A DNA stretch of 56,442 nt from Janibacter anophelis NBRC 107843 (GTDB lineage: Bacteria > Actinomycetota > Actinomycetes > Actinomycetales > Dermatophilaceae): contig NZ_BCSQ01000019.1 of assembly GCF_001570945.1 (NCBI RefSeq), forward strand, positions 1 to 56,442. Direction: 5' to 3'. Shown piece after piece: positions 10,281-18,730 of this stretch; positions within the stretch are counted from its first letter, which is position 1; every line of letters begins with the position of its first letter. A model generated the notes under the pieces. The model was not told the DNA's origin, did not search any database, and saw only the letters and a list, made by a program, of their open reading frames with translations. A program made the translations under genes and the position numbers.

Positions 10281-10310
10281 TTGCTTATGCCTTCCATAAC
10301 TTCTTATTAT
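10281..10310 (+). promoter_or_regulatory. metN promoter, leaderless type
   Basis: TTGCTT at 10281-10286 and TATTAT at 10305-10310 are separated by 18 nt in a strikingly AT-rich patch. The distance from the -10 element to the GTG at 10317 is 6 nt, so transcription would start at or next to the start codon. No Shine-Dalgarno sequence precedes that GTG, consistent with a leaderless mRNA. Confidence 0.6.
10285..10299. promoter_or_regulatory. inverted repeat TTATG-N5-CATAA in the metN promoter spacer
   Basis: A perfect 5-bp-arm dyad (TTATG at 10285-10289, CATAA at 10295-10299) sits between the -35 and -10 elements of the metN promoter. A repressor bound there would block RNA polymerase. The regulator is unknown; a methionine- or SAM-responsive repressor would be logical from context only. 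Confidence 0.4.
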
Positions 10311-10316
10311 CCTCCG

Positions 10317-11321
10317 GTGACCGAGACACCATCCCTTCTCCGGCTGACCGGCCTGCGCAAGGAGTTCCCCTCCCCGCGGGGTCCCGTCGTCGCCCTCGAG
10401 GACATCACCCTGTCCATCACCCGGGGCTCGATCCACGGCATCGTCGGCCGCTCCGGCGCCGGCAAGTCGACCCTCATCCGCTGCCTCACCGGGCTGGAGC
10501 GCCCCACCGCCGGCACCGTCGACCTCGACGGCACCGACATCCCGAGCCTCACCGGCGGAGCACTGCGCGCGGTACGGCGTCGCTTCGGCATGGTCTTCCA
10601 GCACGCCAACCTGCTCGACTCTCGCTCGGCCGCCGACAACATCGGCCTACCCCTCGAGATCGCCGGGTGGTCCGCCGAGGACCGTCGGGCCCGCGTCGCC
10701 GAGCTGCTCGACCTCGTCGGCCTCACCGACCGCGCCGACAACCACCCCGGCCAGCTCTCGGGCGGTCAGCAGCAGCGCGTCGGCATCGCGCGGGCGCTCG
10801 CCACCCGGCCCGACATCCTCCTGTGCGACGAGCCCACCTCGGCCCTCGACGCCGCGACGACCCGCTCGATCCTCGCCCTGCTGCGCGACCTGCGCGACCG
10901 GCTCGGGATCACCGTCGTCATCATCACCCACGAGCCCTCCGTCGTCCGCGAGGTCTGCGACACCGTGACCCTGCTCGCCGACGGACGCGTCCTCGAGAGC
11001 GGCCCCATCGCCGAGGTCGTCGCCGACCCGGCCGGCCGGCTCCACCGCGACCTCATCCCCCTTCCTCCCCCGCCCCTGGACCACGAGGGCGGTCACGTCG
11101 AGGTCGCCCTCGGTGACGCCCGCTCCGGCACCACGAGCGTCGACGCCGTCCTGGCGCTGCTGCGTGACGGCGGCGTGCCCGCCGAGGTCGCCGCCGCCAC
11201 GCTCGAGACGATCGCCGGTCGCCGCGTCGGACGGATCCAGCTCGAGGTCGCCCCGGAGCGCACCGCCGACGCCGTGCGCCTGCTCGAGGCCGCCCACCTG
11301 TCCCCGGAGGTGGCCGCATGA
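10317..11321 (+). CDS. metN: methionine ABC importer ATPase MetN
   Basis: ATP-binding subunit of the MetNIQ importer for methionine and related compounds, membrane-associated on the cytosolic side. The 334-residue protein has Walker A GRSGAGKST near residue 44, the Q-loop in GMVFQHANLL, the ABC signature LSGGQQQRVGIARAL, Walker B ILLCDEPTSALD and the H-loop in IITHEPSVV. From about residue 255 it carries the C-terminal NIL domain, which in MetN binds methionine and inhibits transport. The start is placed at GTG 10317 because of the leaderless promoter; an in-frame ATG at 10275 would place the promoter inside the gene and add AT-rich, unconserved codons. The stop overlaps metI (ATGA). Confidence 0.95.
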   Translation: MTETPSLLRLTGLRKEFPSPRGPVVALEDITLSITRGSIHGIVGRSGAGKSTLIRCLTGLERPTAGTVDLDGTDIPSLTGGALRAVRRRFGMVFQHANLLDSRSAADNIGLPLEIAGWSAEDRRARVAELLDLVGLTDRADNHPGQLSGGQQQRVGIARALATRPDILLCDEPTSALDAATTRSILALLRDLRDRLGITVVIITHEPSVVREVCDTVTLLADGRVLESGPIAEVVADPAGRLHRDLIPLPPPPLDHEGGHVEVALGDARSGTTSVDAVLALLRDGGVPAEVAAATLETIAGRRVGRIQLEVAPERTADAVRLLEAAHLSPEVAA

Positions 11322-12007
11322 TCCCCGCCGTCGTCCCCGAGGACCAGTGGCTCGACAACCCGATCATCCAGCAGGCCGTGCCCACTGCCGTGTGGGAGAC
11401 GCTCGCGATGACCGGTGTCGCCGGGCTGCTGACGGCCCTGCTCGGCATCCCGCTCGGGGTGCTGCTCTTCACCACCTCCCCCGGAGGCACCGCGCCCAAC
11501 CCGCTCGTGCACCGGGTCGTCGGCGCAGTCGTCAACATCGGCCGGTCGCTGCCCTTCCTCATCCTGATGATCGCGATCATCCCGTTCACCCGCTTCGTCG
11601 TCGGGACCTCCATCGGCTGGCAGGCGGCCGTCGTGCCCCTCACCGTCGGGGCCATCCCGTTCTACGCCCGCCTCGTCGAGACCTCCCTGCGCGAGGTCCC
11701 CGCCGGCAAGGTCGAGGCGGTGACGATGATGGGCGCGACCCGCGGGGAGCTCACCCGCAAGGTCCTGCTGCCCGAGGCCCGCTCGGGACTCGTCGCCGGC
11801 CTGACGACCACCGTCATCGCCCTCATCGGCTACACCGCCATGGCCGGCGCCGTCGGCGGCGGCGGCCTGGGTGCCGTCGCCATGAGCTATGGATACAACC
11901 GCTTCGAGACCGACGTGATGATCGTCTGCGTCGTGCTCCTCGTCGTCATCGTCACCGTGGTCCAGGTCGTCGGCGACCTCGTCGCCCGCCGCCTCGACCG
12001 CCGCTGA
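11318..12007 (+). CDS. metI: methionine ABC importer permease MetI
   Basis: Inner-membrane subunit of the methionine importer, 229 residues with about five hydrophobic segments: roughly 30-50, 65-90, 103-120, 160-185 and 198-220. The EAA-type coupling loop that contacts MetN reads EAVTMMGATRGELTRKVLL. Length and topology match MetI. The ATG overlaps the metN stop codon (ATGA), so the two are translationally coupled. The metQ gene follows after 33 nt. Confidence 0.95.
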   Translation: MIPAVVPEDQWLDNPIIQQAVPTAVWETLAMTGVAGLLTALLGIPLGVLLFTTSPGGTAPNPLVHRVVGAVVNIGRSLPFLILMIAIIPFTRFVVGTSIGWQAAVVPLTVGAIPFYARLVETSLREVPAGKVEAVTMMGATRGELTRKVLLPEARSGLVAGLTTTVIALIGYTAMAGAVGGGGLGAVAMSYGYNRFETDVMIVCVVLLVVIVTVVQVVGDLVARRLDRR

Positions 12008-12040
12008 ACCCCCACCACGCCACCCCTTCGAGAGGAACGC

Positions 12041-12889
12041 ATGTCCCCCCTTCGCCCCACGTCCCGCGCCGCCGCGCTCGTCGCCGTCCCCGCCCTCGCC
12101 CTGTCCGCCTGCGGCGCGGTCAAGGACGATACCGAGGGCCCGGCCGCCGGCGACGGCGGCGTCACGACGATCACCGTCGGCGCCTCCCCCACGCCCCACG
12201 CCAAGATCCTCGAGTTCGTCGACAAGGAGCTGGCCCCCGAGGCGAAGCTCGACCTCGAGATCACGACCTTCGACGACTACATCCAGCCCAACGTGCAGCT
12301 GTCCGAGGGCACCCTCGACGCGAACTACTACCAGCACCTGCCCTACTACGAGGCGCAGGTGAAGGACCGTGGCTACGAGTTCGCGCACTTCGAGGGCATC
12401 CACATCGAGCCCTTCGCGCTCTACTCCGACAAGGTCAAGGACGTCGAGGACCTGCCGAAGGGCGGCCAGATCGGCATCAACAACGACCCGTCCAACCAGG
12501 GCCGGGCACTGCAGCTGCTCGCCGACCACGACGTCATCACCCTCAAGGAGGGCAAGGACGCCACCAACGCGACGATCTTCGACGTCGCGGACAACCCCAA
12601 GGAGCTGGAGTTCAAGGAGACCGACCCGGCCCAGCTCGCCCGTTCCCTCCAGGACCTGGACGCGGCGGTCATCAACGGCAACTACGCGATCGAGGCCGAC
12701 CTGTCGACGCAGGACGCGCTCATCGTCGAGGAGGGCAAGGAGAGCCCGTACGCGAACTTCCTCGCCGTGCAGCAGTCGAACGAGGACAACGCCGCGCTGA
12801 AGAAGCTCGACGAGCTGCTCCACTCGCCCGAGGTCAAGGCCTACATCGAGAAGACGTGGCCGAACGGTGAGGTCCTGCCCGCCTTCTGA
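12041..12889 (+). CDS. metQ: methionine-binding lipoprotein MetQ
   Basis: Substrate-binding lipoprotein of the importer, 282 residues. The signal peptide ends in the lipobox LSAC with the lipidated cysteine at residue 24. The mature part has the NlpA/MetQ family start (TITVGASPTPHAKILEFV) and the YEFAHFEGIHIEPFALYSD region. The ribosome binding site AGAGGAA precedes the ATG at good spacing. It completes the operon with metN and metI, and a strong hairpin follows its stop. Specificity among L-/D-methionine, its sulfoxide or related compounds cannot be read from sequence alone. Confidence 0.95.
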   Translation: MSPLRPTSRAAALVAVPALALSACGAVKDDTEGPAAGDGGVTTITVGASPTPHAKILEFVDKELAPEAKLDLEITTFDDYIQPNVQLSEGTLDANYYQHLPYYEAQVKDRGYEFAHFEGIHIEPFALYSDKVKDVEDLPKGGQIGINNDPSNQGRALQLLADHDVITLKEGKDATNATIFDVADNPKELEFKETDPAQLARSLQDLDAAVINGNYAIEADLSTQDALIVEEGKESPYANFLAVQQSNEDNAALKKLDELLHSPEVKAYIEKTWPNGEVLPAF

Positions 12890-12903
12890 TCCAGGCACCC
12901 TCT

Positions 12904-12935
12904 CGGCCGGTCACCGCACCCGCGGTGGCCGGCCG
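12904..12935. terminator. bidirectional hairpin terminator between metQ and the convergent Nudix gene
   Basis: Arms at 12904-12917 and 12922-12935 form a 14-bp stem with one G-T wobble, closed by a 4-nt ACCC loop. It lies 14 nt after the metQ stop and 11 nt after the end of the opposing reading frame. There is no T-tract, which is common for actinobacterial terminators. Confidence 0.75.
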
Positions 12936-12946
12936 TCGGCGTCGGG

Positions 12947-13605
12947 TCAGACGGGTCGGGTGACCTGTCGCCGGCGGGGACGCGCTCCCGCGCGGTCGTC
13001 GCGCACACCGGTGATGACCGGCTGCAGCGCCAGGACCGCCTCGACCGTGCCCAGGGCCCGCAGCTCCTCGAGCAGCACCCGGGTCGGGGTCATCAGCCGC
13101 AACCGACCTGCGACGGCATCGTCGAGGAGGGACCCGACGCCCTCCCAGCGGGAGTCGACGGCCTCGCTCGTGAGGTGCCGCGGCTGCGGTCCGGTGCGCT
13201 CCACCGGCAGGACGAAGAAGGCGACGTCGAAGCGCTTGGGCACACCCTCCGGTGTCACCCAACAGTCCCAGGGGTGCAGATCGGCCGGGGCCGCCACGTG
13301 GCCGGTCTCCTCCGCGAGCTCCCGCAGCCCGGTGGCGATCCGGGTGCGCGCGGCCGCCGCGGCATCGGGCACCGGCCGGCCTAGGTCGGACCACCGATGC
13401 ACGTGCTCGACGACCAGGGACTCGGGGAGGGCAGCTGCGCCCCCTTCGTCTCGTCGGAGGGGTCGCACCGGCCGCCGGGGAAGACGACGACGCCGGCCGC
13501 GAAGTCCATCGTCGTGGCCCGGTGCTGGACGAAGGCCTCGAGACCGTCGGGACCGTCACGCAGCGGGATGACGCTCACCGCGGGACGCGGGACGACGGGG
13601 CTCAC
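12947..13605 (-). pseudogene. Nudix hydrolase gene split by a frameshift
   Basis: Two adjoining frames together make one Nudix protein of about 215 residues. The first frame, from GTG 13605, gives the N-terminus with AAGVVVFPGGRCDPSDETKG and then runs out of family-like sequence. The second frame, one base back, continues through ESLVVEHVHRW to RIATGLRELAEETGH, the second half of the Nudix box, and a normal C-terminus. This arrangement, with an insert between the GG and REL..EE..G parts, is seen in long-insert Nudix proteins. The join is at the five-base G run (minus strand) at 13444-13440, itself a copy of the CGAAGGGGG word. A lost base, a sequencing error or a real -1 slip could explain it. 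The GTG overlaps the AI-2E gene stop (GTGA). Substrate unknown. Confidence 0.75.
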
Positions 13606-14792
13606 TCGCTGACCGGGGCCTCATCCTCGACGTCCTCGGCGACGTCCGCGCCCTCCTCCGTCTCGGCTGCCACCTCGTCGGCGGTCACGATGCCGGCGCG
13701 CAGGTTGGTCTGCTCACTGAGGTAGCGCAGCACGACGGCACCCACGGCCGCCACGGGGACGGCGAGGAAGGCTCCGACGATGCCGAAGACGGTGCCGCCG
13801 ACGGTGACCGCGAGCAGGATGACGCCGGCGTGCAACTGCATCGAGCGCCCCTGGAGGAAGGGCTGCAGGACATTGCCCTCGATCTGCTGGACGGCGATGA
13901 TCAGCGCCAGCACGAGCAGGGCGGTCGTCGGCCCCTGGGCGACGAGCGCCACGAGCACCGCGAGGAAACCGACGGCGAAGGCACCGACGATCGGGATGAA
14001 GCCGCCGAAGAAGGTGAGCACGGCCAGCGCGAAGGCCAGCGGCACCCCGAGGACGGCCAGGCCGATGCCGATGAGGACCGCGTCGACGGCCGAGACGATC
14101 GCCTGGGTGCGGATGAAGCCGCCGAGCGTCACCCACGAGCGGGTCGCGACCTCGGTCAGGTGGCCTCCGGCCCGCTCCCCCGCGACCCTCCGGACGAAGG
14201 GGAGGAACTGCGGCCCGTCCTTGAGGAAGAAGAAGAGCAGCACGAGGACGAGGACCAGCGTGACCAGCCCGGAGCCGACCGCCGAGGCACCGGCCAGGGC
14301 GCCGCTGGCGATCTGGCCGCTCTGCTCCTGCAGCCAGGTCGTCGCCGAGCCGACGGCGTCGTCGATGGCTGCGGAGTCGAGGTTGAAGGGGGGCCCCGAG
14401 ACCCAGGCCTGCAGCTCGGTGATGCCCTTGCTCGCCTGCTGGGCCAGGTCGCCGGACTGGCTGATCATCGACGGGGTGATCGCCCCGAGCACGCCGAAGA
14501 AGACGGCGAGCGAGCCGAGGATCACCAGCGCCGCCGCGAGCGCGGACGGCAGGCCGCGCTCGCGCAGCCACCGGGTCGGCGGCCACAGCACGGTGGCGAC
14601 GACGAGGGCGAGCAGGATGGGGAAGACCCCGACCCACAGCTTCGCGAGGAGCCACCACACGATGACGGTGGCACCCGCGACGAGCAGCAGGCGCCACGAC
14701 CAGCGGGCGAGCCAGGTGATGCCCTCGCCGATGACGACTCCCCGGTCGAGGACCCCGTCCCGGTCGGGTTCGGTCTCGTGCACGGTGCTCAT
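13602..14792 (-). CDS. AI-2E family transporter-like membrane protein
   Basis: Polytopic inner-membrane protein of 396 residues, AI-2E/PerM-like family (formerly UPF0118). Hydrophobic segments include about 35-75 (two close helices), 90-115, 190-215 (LVTLVLVLVLLFFFLKDGP) and a C-terminal cluster with FFGGFIPIVGAFAVG and VQQIEGNVLQPFLQGR; the latter motif is typical of the family. The acidic C-terminal tail is rich in Glu and Asp. Some relatives export autoinducer-2 or act as ion or osmotic antiporters, so the substrate is undetermined. ATG 14792 follows the nusB stop with a GGAG site; the open frame upstream is shadow. Confidence 0.85.
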   Translation of the reverse strand: MSTVHETEPDRDGVLDRGVVIGEGITWLARWSWRLLLVAGATVIVWWLLAKLWVGVFPILLALVVATVLWPPTRWLRERGLPSALAAALVILGSLAVFFGVLGAITPSMISQSGDLAQQASKGITELQAWVSGPPFNLDSAAIDDAVGSATTWLQEQSGQIASGALAGASAVGSGLVTLVLVLVLLFFFLKDGPQFLPFVRRVAGERAGGHLTEVATRSWVTLGGFIRTQAIVSAVDAVLIGIGLAVLGVPLAFALAVLTFFGGFIPIVGAFAVGFLAVLVALVAQGPTTALLVLALIIAVQQIEGNVLQPFLQGRSMQLHAGVILLAVTVGGTVFGIVGAFLAVPVAAVGAVVLRYLSEQTNLRAGIVTADEVAAETEEGADVAEDVEDEAPVSE

Positions 14793-14800
14793 GTGACTCC

Positions 14801-15214
14801 TCAGACGAGGGTGGGCTTGACCTCGACGATGCGGGCCAGCAGTCCGTTGACGAACTTGGGTGACTCGTCGGTGCTCAGCTCGGTCGCCAGGAGGACGGCC
14901 TCGCTGACCGCGACCTCGTCGGGGACCTCCTCGCTGAAGAGGATCTCCCACGTGCCCAGGCGCAGGATGGCCCGGTCCACGTCCGGCATCCGCTCCAGGC
15001 TCCAGCCCTGGCTGTAGGTCGTCAGTGCGTCGTTGATGTCGCCCCAGTGGGCGACGACGCCCTGCACGGCCGTGATCGTGTACTCGTTGAGCGGGGCGGG
15101 CGTCACCGGCGCCGCGGCTCGCTCGCGCGCCAGGTCACCGGCGTTGAGGCCCCGCGACTCCGCCTCGAAGAGCAGGTCGACGGCCCGGCGGCGGGCCTTG
15201 GTACGGGCTCCCAC
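14801..15214 (-). CDS. nusB: transcription antitermination factor NusB
   Basis: Small all-helical RNA-binding protein of 137 residues which, with NusE/S10, binds boxA RNA and promotes antitermination on rRNA operons. The N-terminus TKARRRAVDLLFEAE and the central MPDVDRAILRLGTWEILF and VPDEVAVSEAVLLATEL segments are family hallmarks. The GTG start abuts the efp stop with no intervening base (TGAGTG), the usual actinobacterial efp-nusB arrangement. Confidence 0.96.
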   Translation of the reverse strand: MGARTKARRRAVDLLFEAESRGLNAGDLARERAAAPVTPAPLNEYTITAVQGVVAHWGDINDALTTYSQGWSLERMPDVDRAILRLGTWEILFSEEVPDEVAVSEAVLLATELSTDESPKFVNGLLARIVEVKPTLV

Positions 15215-15775
15215 TCAGTTCACGCGACCGAGGTAGGAGCCATCGCGGGTGTCGACCTTGACCTTGGTGCCCTGCTCGAGGAAGAGCGGGACGGAGATCT
15301 CGGCGCCGGTCTCGAGGGTCGCCGGCTTGGTGCCGCCCGTCGAGCGGTCGCCCTGCAGGCCGGGCTCGGTGTAGGTGATCTCCAGGACCACCGACGCGGG
15401 CAGCTCGACGTAGAGGACATTGCCCTCGTGGCGGGCAATGACCGCCTCCTGGTTCTCCAGCATGTACTTGGCGGCGTCACCGACGATCTCCGGCGTCACC
15501 GGGATCTGGTCGTAGGTGTCGGGGTCCATGAAGACGAAGTCGGTGCCGTCGTTGTACAGGTACTGCATCGTGCGCTTGTCGACGTTCGACGTCTCGACCT
15601 TGGTGCCGGCGTTGAAGGTCTTGTCGACGGTCTTGCCCGTCGTGACGTTCTTGAGCTTGGTCCGCACGAAGGCCGGGCCCTTGCCGGGCTTGACGTGCTG
15701 GAACTCCACGACGCTCCAGAGCTGCCCCTCGAGGTTGAGGACCATGCCGTTCTTGAGGTCATTCGTCGTTGCCAC
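15215..15775 (-). CDS. efp: translation elongation factor P
   Basis: Relieves ribosome stalling at polyproline stretches. The 186-residue, three-domain protein carries the loop KPGKGPAF, with the tip lysine at residue 32. The symmetrical PGKGP loop corresponds to the actinobacterial EF-P subfamily reported to work with an unmodified lysine, and no epmA, epmB or deoxyhypusine-type modification genes are in this window. The GTG start has only a weak Shine-Dalgarno candidate. It forms a unit with nusB. Confidence 0.97.
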   Translation of the reverse strand: MATTNDLKNGMVLNLEGQLWSVVEFQHVKPGKGPAFVRTKLKNVTTGKTVDKTFNAGTKVETSNVDKRTMQYLYNDGTDFVFMDPDTYDQIPVTPEIVGDAAKYMLENQEAVIARHEGNVLYVELPASVVLEITYTEPGLQGDRSTGGTKPATLETGAEISVPLFLEQGTKVKVDTRDGSYLGRVN

Positions 15776-15853
15776 GTGTGTGCTCGCCTTCGCGTCGTCG
15801 TCTGGTGTCTCTCCCGCAGCAGCGTCGAGGGTGCGCGCGGGCCGCCCAGCATC

Positions 15854-17104
15854 CTAACCGGCCAGCGACCGCGCCACCCACGCTCGGACGCGCGGCGCGG
15901 CCTCCTCGAGCACCGAGATGTGGTCGGCGCCACGTACGCGCTCGTACTCCACGTCGGCTCCCTGCTGCGCGTACTGCTCCTCGAGCCGGTCGCTGAGCAG
16001 GATCGGGACGGTCGTGTCCTTGGTCCCGTGGACGATGAGGACGGGCACTTGCGGGTGCAGCTCCGCTGCGTCGTTGGTCCCGACGGTGCGGCGGATGCGG
16101 GAGAGGTCGGCGTCCTGCGCGAGGAAGGTGGTGAGCGGCATGCCGCCGAAGGAGTCGCCTCGGAAGAGCTCGGCGATGCACCGCTCCTCCAGCTGTGGCA
16201 GCAGCTCCCGGCCCGCCGGTGAGACCACGTCCTCGACCGGGACTCCCGTCACCCGGGCGGCGGAGACGACGAGCGGACCCAGGAATCCGGACCCCGACGC
16301 CGAGTCGGTCGCGGCGGCGCGCTCCTCCTCGGTCGTCGACGGGGCCCGGCTGCCGTCGGCCATGTCCACGACGACGCCGAGCTGGCTCGGTGGCGCGAGC
16401 GCGACGATGCCGGTCAGGTCGATGCCCGGCGAGTAGGCCTGGGTGAAGCGGCTGGTGAACAGGGCCGCCTGCGCTCCCTGCGAGTGCCCCATGGCCACCC
16501 AGCGCGGGGACAGGTCGGGCGAGAGCTCGTGGGCCGCCAGGACGATGTCGGTCATCGCGGCACCCGCCGACTGGCCCATGAGGTACGGGTGTGGTCCGGG
16601 TGTCCCGAGTCCCTCGTAGTCGGTGCGCACGACGGCATACCCCTCGTCGACCAGGTCGGCAGTCGCGCGGTCCATCGACGCCGAGTACACGCCGGTCTGC
16701 TGGTCGACGAGCGACCGCGAGGGCGCGCAGTCGTCGGCCATGCCGGTGGTGCCGTGGCCCCAGCTGATGACCGGCCAGCCGCCCTCCGGGGGCTCACCGG
16801 TGGGGATCGAGACCACCCCCGAGACGGCGACGGGCTCCCCCTTCGCATCGGTGGAGCGGTACATGACCAGGTGCGTCGTCCCACCGATCGTCGGCCCCTC
16901 CACCACCCGGCGGGACCAGATGAGGCTCCCGTGGCGGCCTGCGGCGAGCTGCTCGGCGCTCGTCTCGTAGAACGCGGTGCCCGACGGTCCGGTGGGCGCC
17001 TGCGGGGCGTCGTCCGTGGTCGCCCGCCACCCGACGAGGAGCGCGAGGACCACGACCAGCGCAGCGGTGAGCCCCCACCGTCGTCGCACGTTCATCGAAG
17101 CCAT
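15854..17104 (-). CDS. secreted or membrane-anchored alpha/beta hydrolase, secretory-lipase type
   Basis: About 416 residues with an N-terminal hydrophobic segment (GLTAALVVVLALLVGW) that could be a signal peptide or anchor. The catalytic Ser lies in VAMGHSQGAQAAL (G-x-S-x-G). The acid residue is likely in VLIVHGTKDTTVP and the His in RVRGADHISVLEE. An oxyanion-type segment, PVISWGHGTTG, precedes. This layout resembles the secretory lipase (LIP) family, acting on ester or lipid substrates outside the membrane. Several in-frame ATGs lie at 17095, 17104 and 17113; 17104 is a compromise without a clear ribosome binding site. The gene stands alone, divergent from the glutamate-synthase-like gene. 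Confidence 0.8.
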   Translation of the reverse strand: MASMNVRRRWGLTAALVVVLALLVGWRATTDDAPQAPTGPSGTAFYETSAEQLAAGRHGSLIWSRRVVEGPTIGGTTHLVMYRSTDAKGEPVAVSGVVSIPTGEPPEGGWPVISWGHGTTGMADDCAPSRSLVDQQTGVYSASMDRATADLVDEGYAVVRTDYEGLGTPGPHPYLMGQSAGAAMTDIVLAAHELSPDLSPRWVAMGHSQGAQAALFTSRFTQAYSPGIDLTGIVALAPPSQLGVVVDMADGSRAPSTTEEERAAATDSASGSGFLGPLVVSAARVTGVPVEDVVSPAGRELLPQLEERCIAELFRGDSFGGMPLTTFLAQDADLSRIRRTVGTNDAAELHPQVPVLIVHGTKDTTVPILLSDRLEEQYAQQGADVEYERVRGADHISVLEEAAPRVRAWVARSLAG

Positions 17105-17143
17105 GCCGCCCATCCTCACACCGGCCCACACGCAGCAGGCAGT

Positions 17144-18730
17144 ATGGCGGGCATGAAGTCCACGCTCGCCCTCGCCACGCTCGCCGCCGCCGGGACCGCC
17201 GGGCTCGCCGCCCGCGACCTCCTCCAGAAGCAGCACTCGCTCAAGCGCAACTTCCCCGTCGTCGCCAACGCGCGCTACCTCCTCGAGCGGATCGGCCCCG
17301 AGCTGCGGCAGTACATCGTGACGAGCAACGACGAGGAGCGACCCTTCAGTCGGGACCAGCGCGCCTGGGTCTACGCGTCGTCGAAGATGGAGAACAACTA
17401 CGTCGGCTTCGGCACGGACAACGACGTCGAGCGGGTCGAGGGCTACCCGATCTTCAAGCACCGCACCTTTTCCGACGTGGCCGCGTCCACCTCGGTCCAT
17501 GACGGCGAGGCCTCCCCACTCCCCTGCGCCAAGGTGCTCGGTGCGGCGCGGGGCCGTCGGCACGCCTTCCGTCCGGAGTCCGTGGTCAACATCTCCTCGA
17601 TGAGCTTCGGCTCGCTCTCGGGCAACGCCGTGCACGCGCTCAACGAGGGCGCCCGGCTCGCCGGGTGCATGCACCTGACGGGCGAGGGCTCGCTCTCGCC
17701 CTACCACCGTCAGGGCGGTGACCTGATCTTCCAGATCGGCACCGGCTACTTCGGCTGCCGTGACGACGAGGGCCGCTTCGACCTCGACAAGCTCAAGGAG
17801 GTCGTCGCCTCCGCTCCGGTCAAGGCGGTCGAGATCAAGCTGAGCCAGGGCGCCAAGCCCGGCCTCGGCGGCATGCTGCCGGCGGCCAAGATCTCCGAGG
17901 AGATCGCGCAGACGCGCGGCATCCCCCGGGGCGAGGACTGCTCCAGCCCCTCACGCCACACCGTCTTCACCGACGTCGACTCCATGCTCGAGTTCGTCGA
18001 GCGGATCGCCGACGAGACCGGCCTGCCCGTGGGCATCAAGTCGGCGGTCGGAGACATGGGCTTCTGGGAGGAGCTGGCCGAGGCCATGGGCGACGGCTCC
18101 CGGGGCGTCGACTTCATCGCGATCGACGGCGGCGAAGGGGGGACCGGCGCCGCTCCGCTCGTCTTCAGCGACGCAGTGGCCCTGCCCTTCCGGCTCGCCT
18201 TCGCCCGGGTCCACGGCATCTTCGCGCGGGCCGGTCTCGCCGACCGTGTGGTGTGGGTGGGCTCCGGCAAGCTCGGGCTGCCGGAGAACGCGCTCGTCGC
18301 CTTCGCACTCGGTGTCGACATGGTGCACGTGGCACGCGAGGCGATGCTCGCCATCGGGTGCATCCAGGCGCAGAAGTGCCACACCGACCACTGCCCCACG
18401 GGCGTGGCGACGCAGAACCAGTGGCTGGCGCGCGGCCTCGACCCGACGCTCAAGGCCCACCGGGTCAACAACTACATCCGGACGCTGCGTCGCGACCTGC
18501 TCAAGGTCTCCGAGGCGTGCGGGGTGTGGCACCCCGGTCTGCTGACCGTCGACGACGTGGAGCTGCTCCTGGGCGACCGCAAGTCGACGCCGCTCGCCGA
18601 GGTCTACGGGTATGAGCCCGGCTGGGGCGTGCTCGGCGACGAGGACGCGGCCGCGATCATCGAGATCATGTCGCGGACCGCGCCCTCGGCGGACGACGAG
18701 CGGGTGCCGGTCACTTCACCTCGCGGGTGA
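17144..18730 (+). CDS. stand-alone FMN-binding glutamate-synthase-like protein
   Basis: Protein of about 528 residues homologous to the FMN/[3Fe-4S] synthase domain of GltB but without a glutaminase domain, like Bacillus YerD. Visible features are an N-terminal hydrophobic stretch (STLALATLAAAGTAGLAA), the FMN and 2-oxoglutarate segments (VNISSMSFGSLSGNAV, KLSQGAKPGLGGMLP, AIDGGEGGTGAAP) and a cysteine cluster CIQAQKCHTDHCPTG suited to an iron-sulfur cluster. No gltD partner is nearby. The true reaction of this family is not established. ATG 17144 or 17153 may be the start. Its 3' end overlaps the opposing ABC permease gene by 20 bp. Confidence 0.85.
   Translation: MAGMKSTLALATLAAAGTAGLAARDLLQKQHSLKRNFPVVANARYLLERIGPELRQYIVTSNDEERPFSRDQRAWVYASSKMENNYVGFGTDNDVERVEGYPIFKHRTFSDVAASTSVHDGEASPLPCAKVLGAARGRRHAFRPESVVNISSMSFGSLSGNAVHALNEGARLAGCMHLTGEGSLSPYHRQGGDLIFQIGTGYFGCRDDEGRFDLDKLKEVVASAPVKAVEIKLSQGAKPGLGGMLPAAKISEEIAQTRGIPRGEDCSSPSRHTVFTDVDSMLEFVERIADETGLPVGIKSAVGDMGFWEELAEAMGDGSRGVDFIAIDGGEGGTGAAPLVFSDAVALPFRLAFARVHGIFARAGLADRVVWVGSGKLGLPENALVAFALGVDMVHVAREAMLAIGCIQAQKCHTDHCPTGVATQNQWLARGLDPTLKAHRVNNYIRTLRRDLLKVSEACGVWHPGLLTVDDVELLLGDRKSTPLAEVYGYEPGWGVLGDEDAAAIIEIMSRTAPSADDERVPVTSPRG

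Noticed and set aside
10275-10316. Longer metN start at ATG 10275
   Set aside because: It would place the strong promoter boxes inside the coding sequence and add 14 residues without similarity to MetN.
10114-10316. SAM riboswitch upstream of metN
   Set aside because: The promoter sits directly before the start codon, leaving no leader RNA to form an aptamer.
13440-13448. Programmed -1 ribosomal frameshift in the Nudix gene
   Set aside because: The site lacks a proper slippery heptamer in the zero frame (A-site codon GCG would mispair as GGC) and no stimulatory stem was found directly downstream; a base loss or sequence error is simpler.
14381-14400. Near copies of the 9-mer such as TGAAGGGGG, GGAAGGGGG and CGAAGGGGA
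   Set aside because: They differ at one position and were left out of the count of 30 to keep the definition exact.
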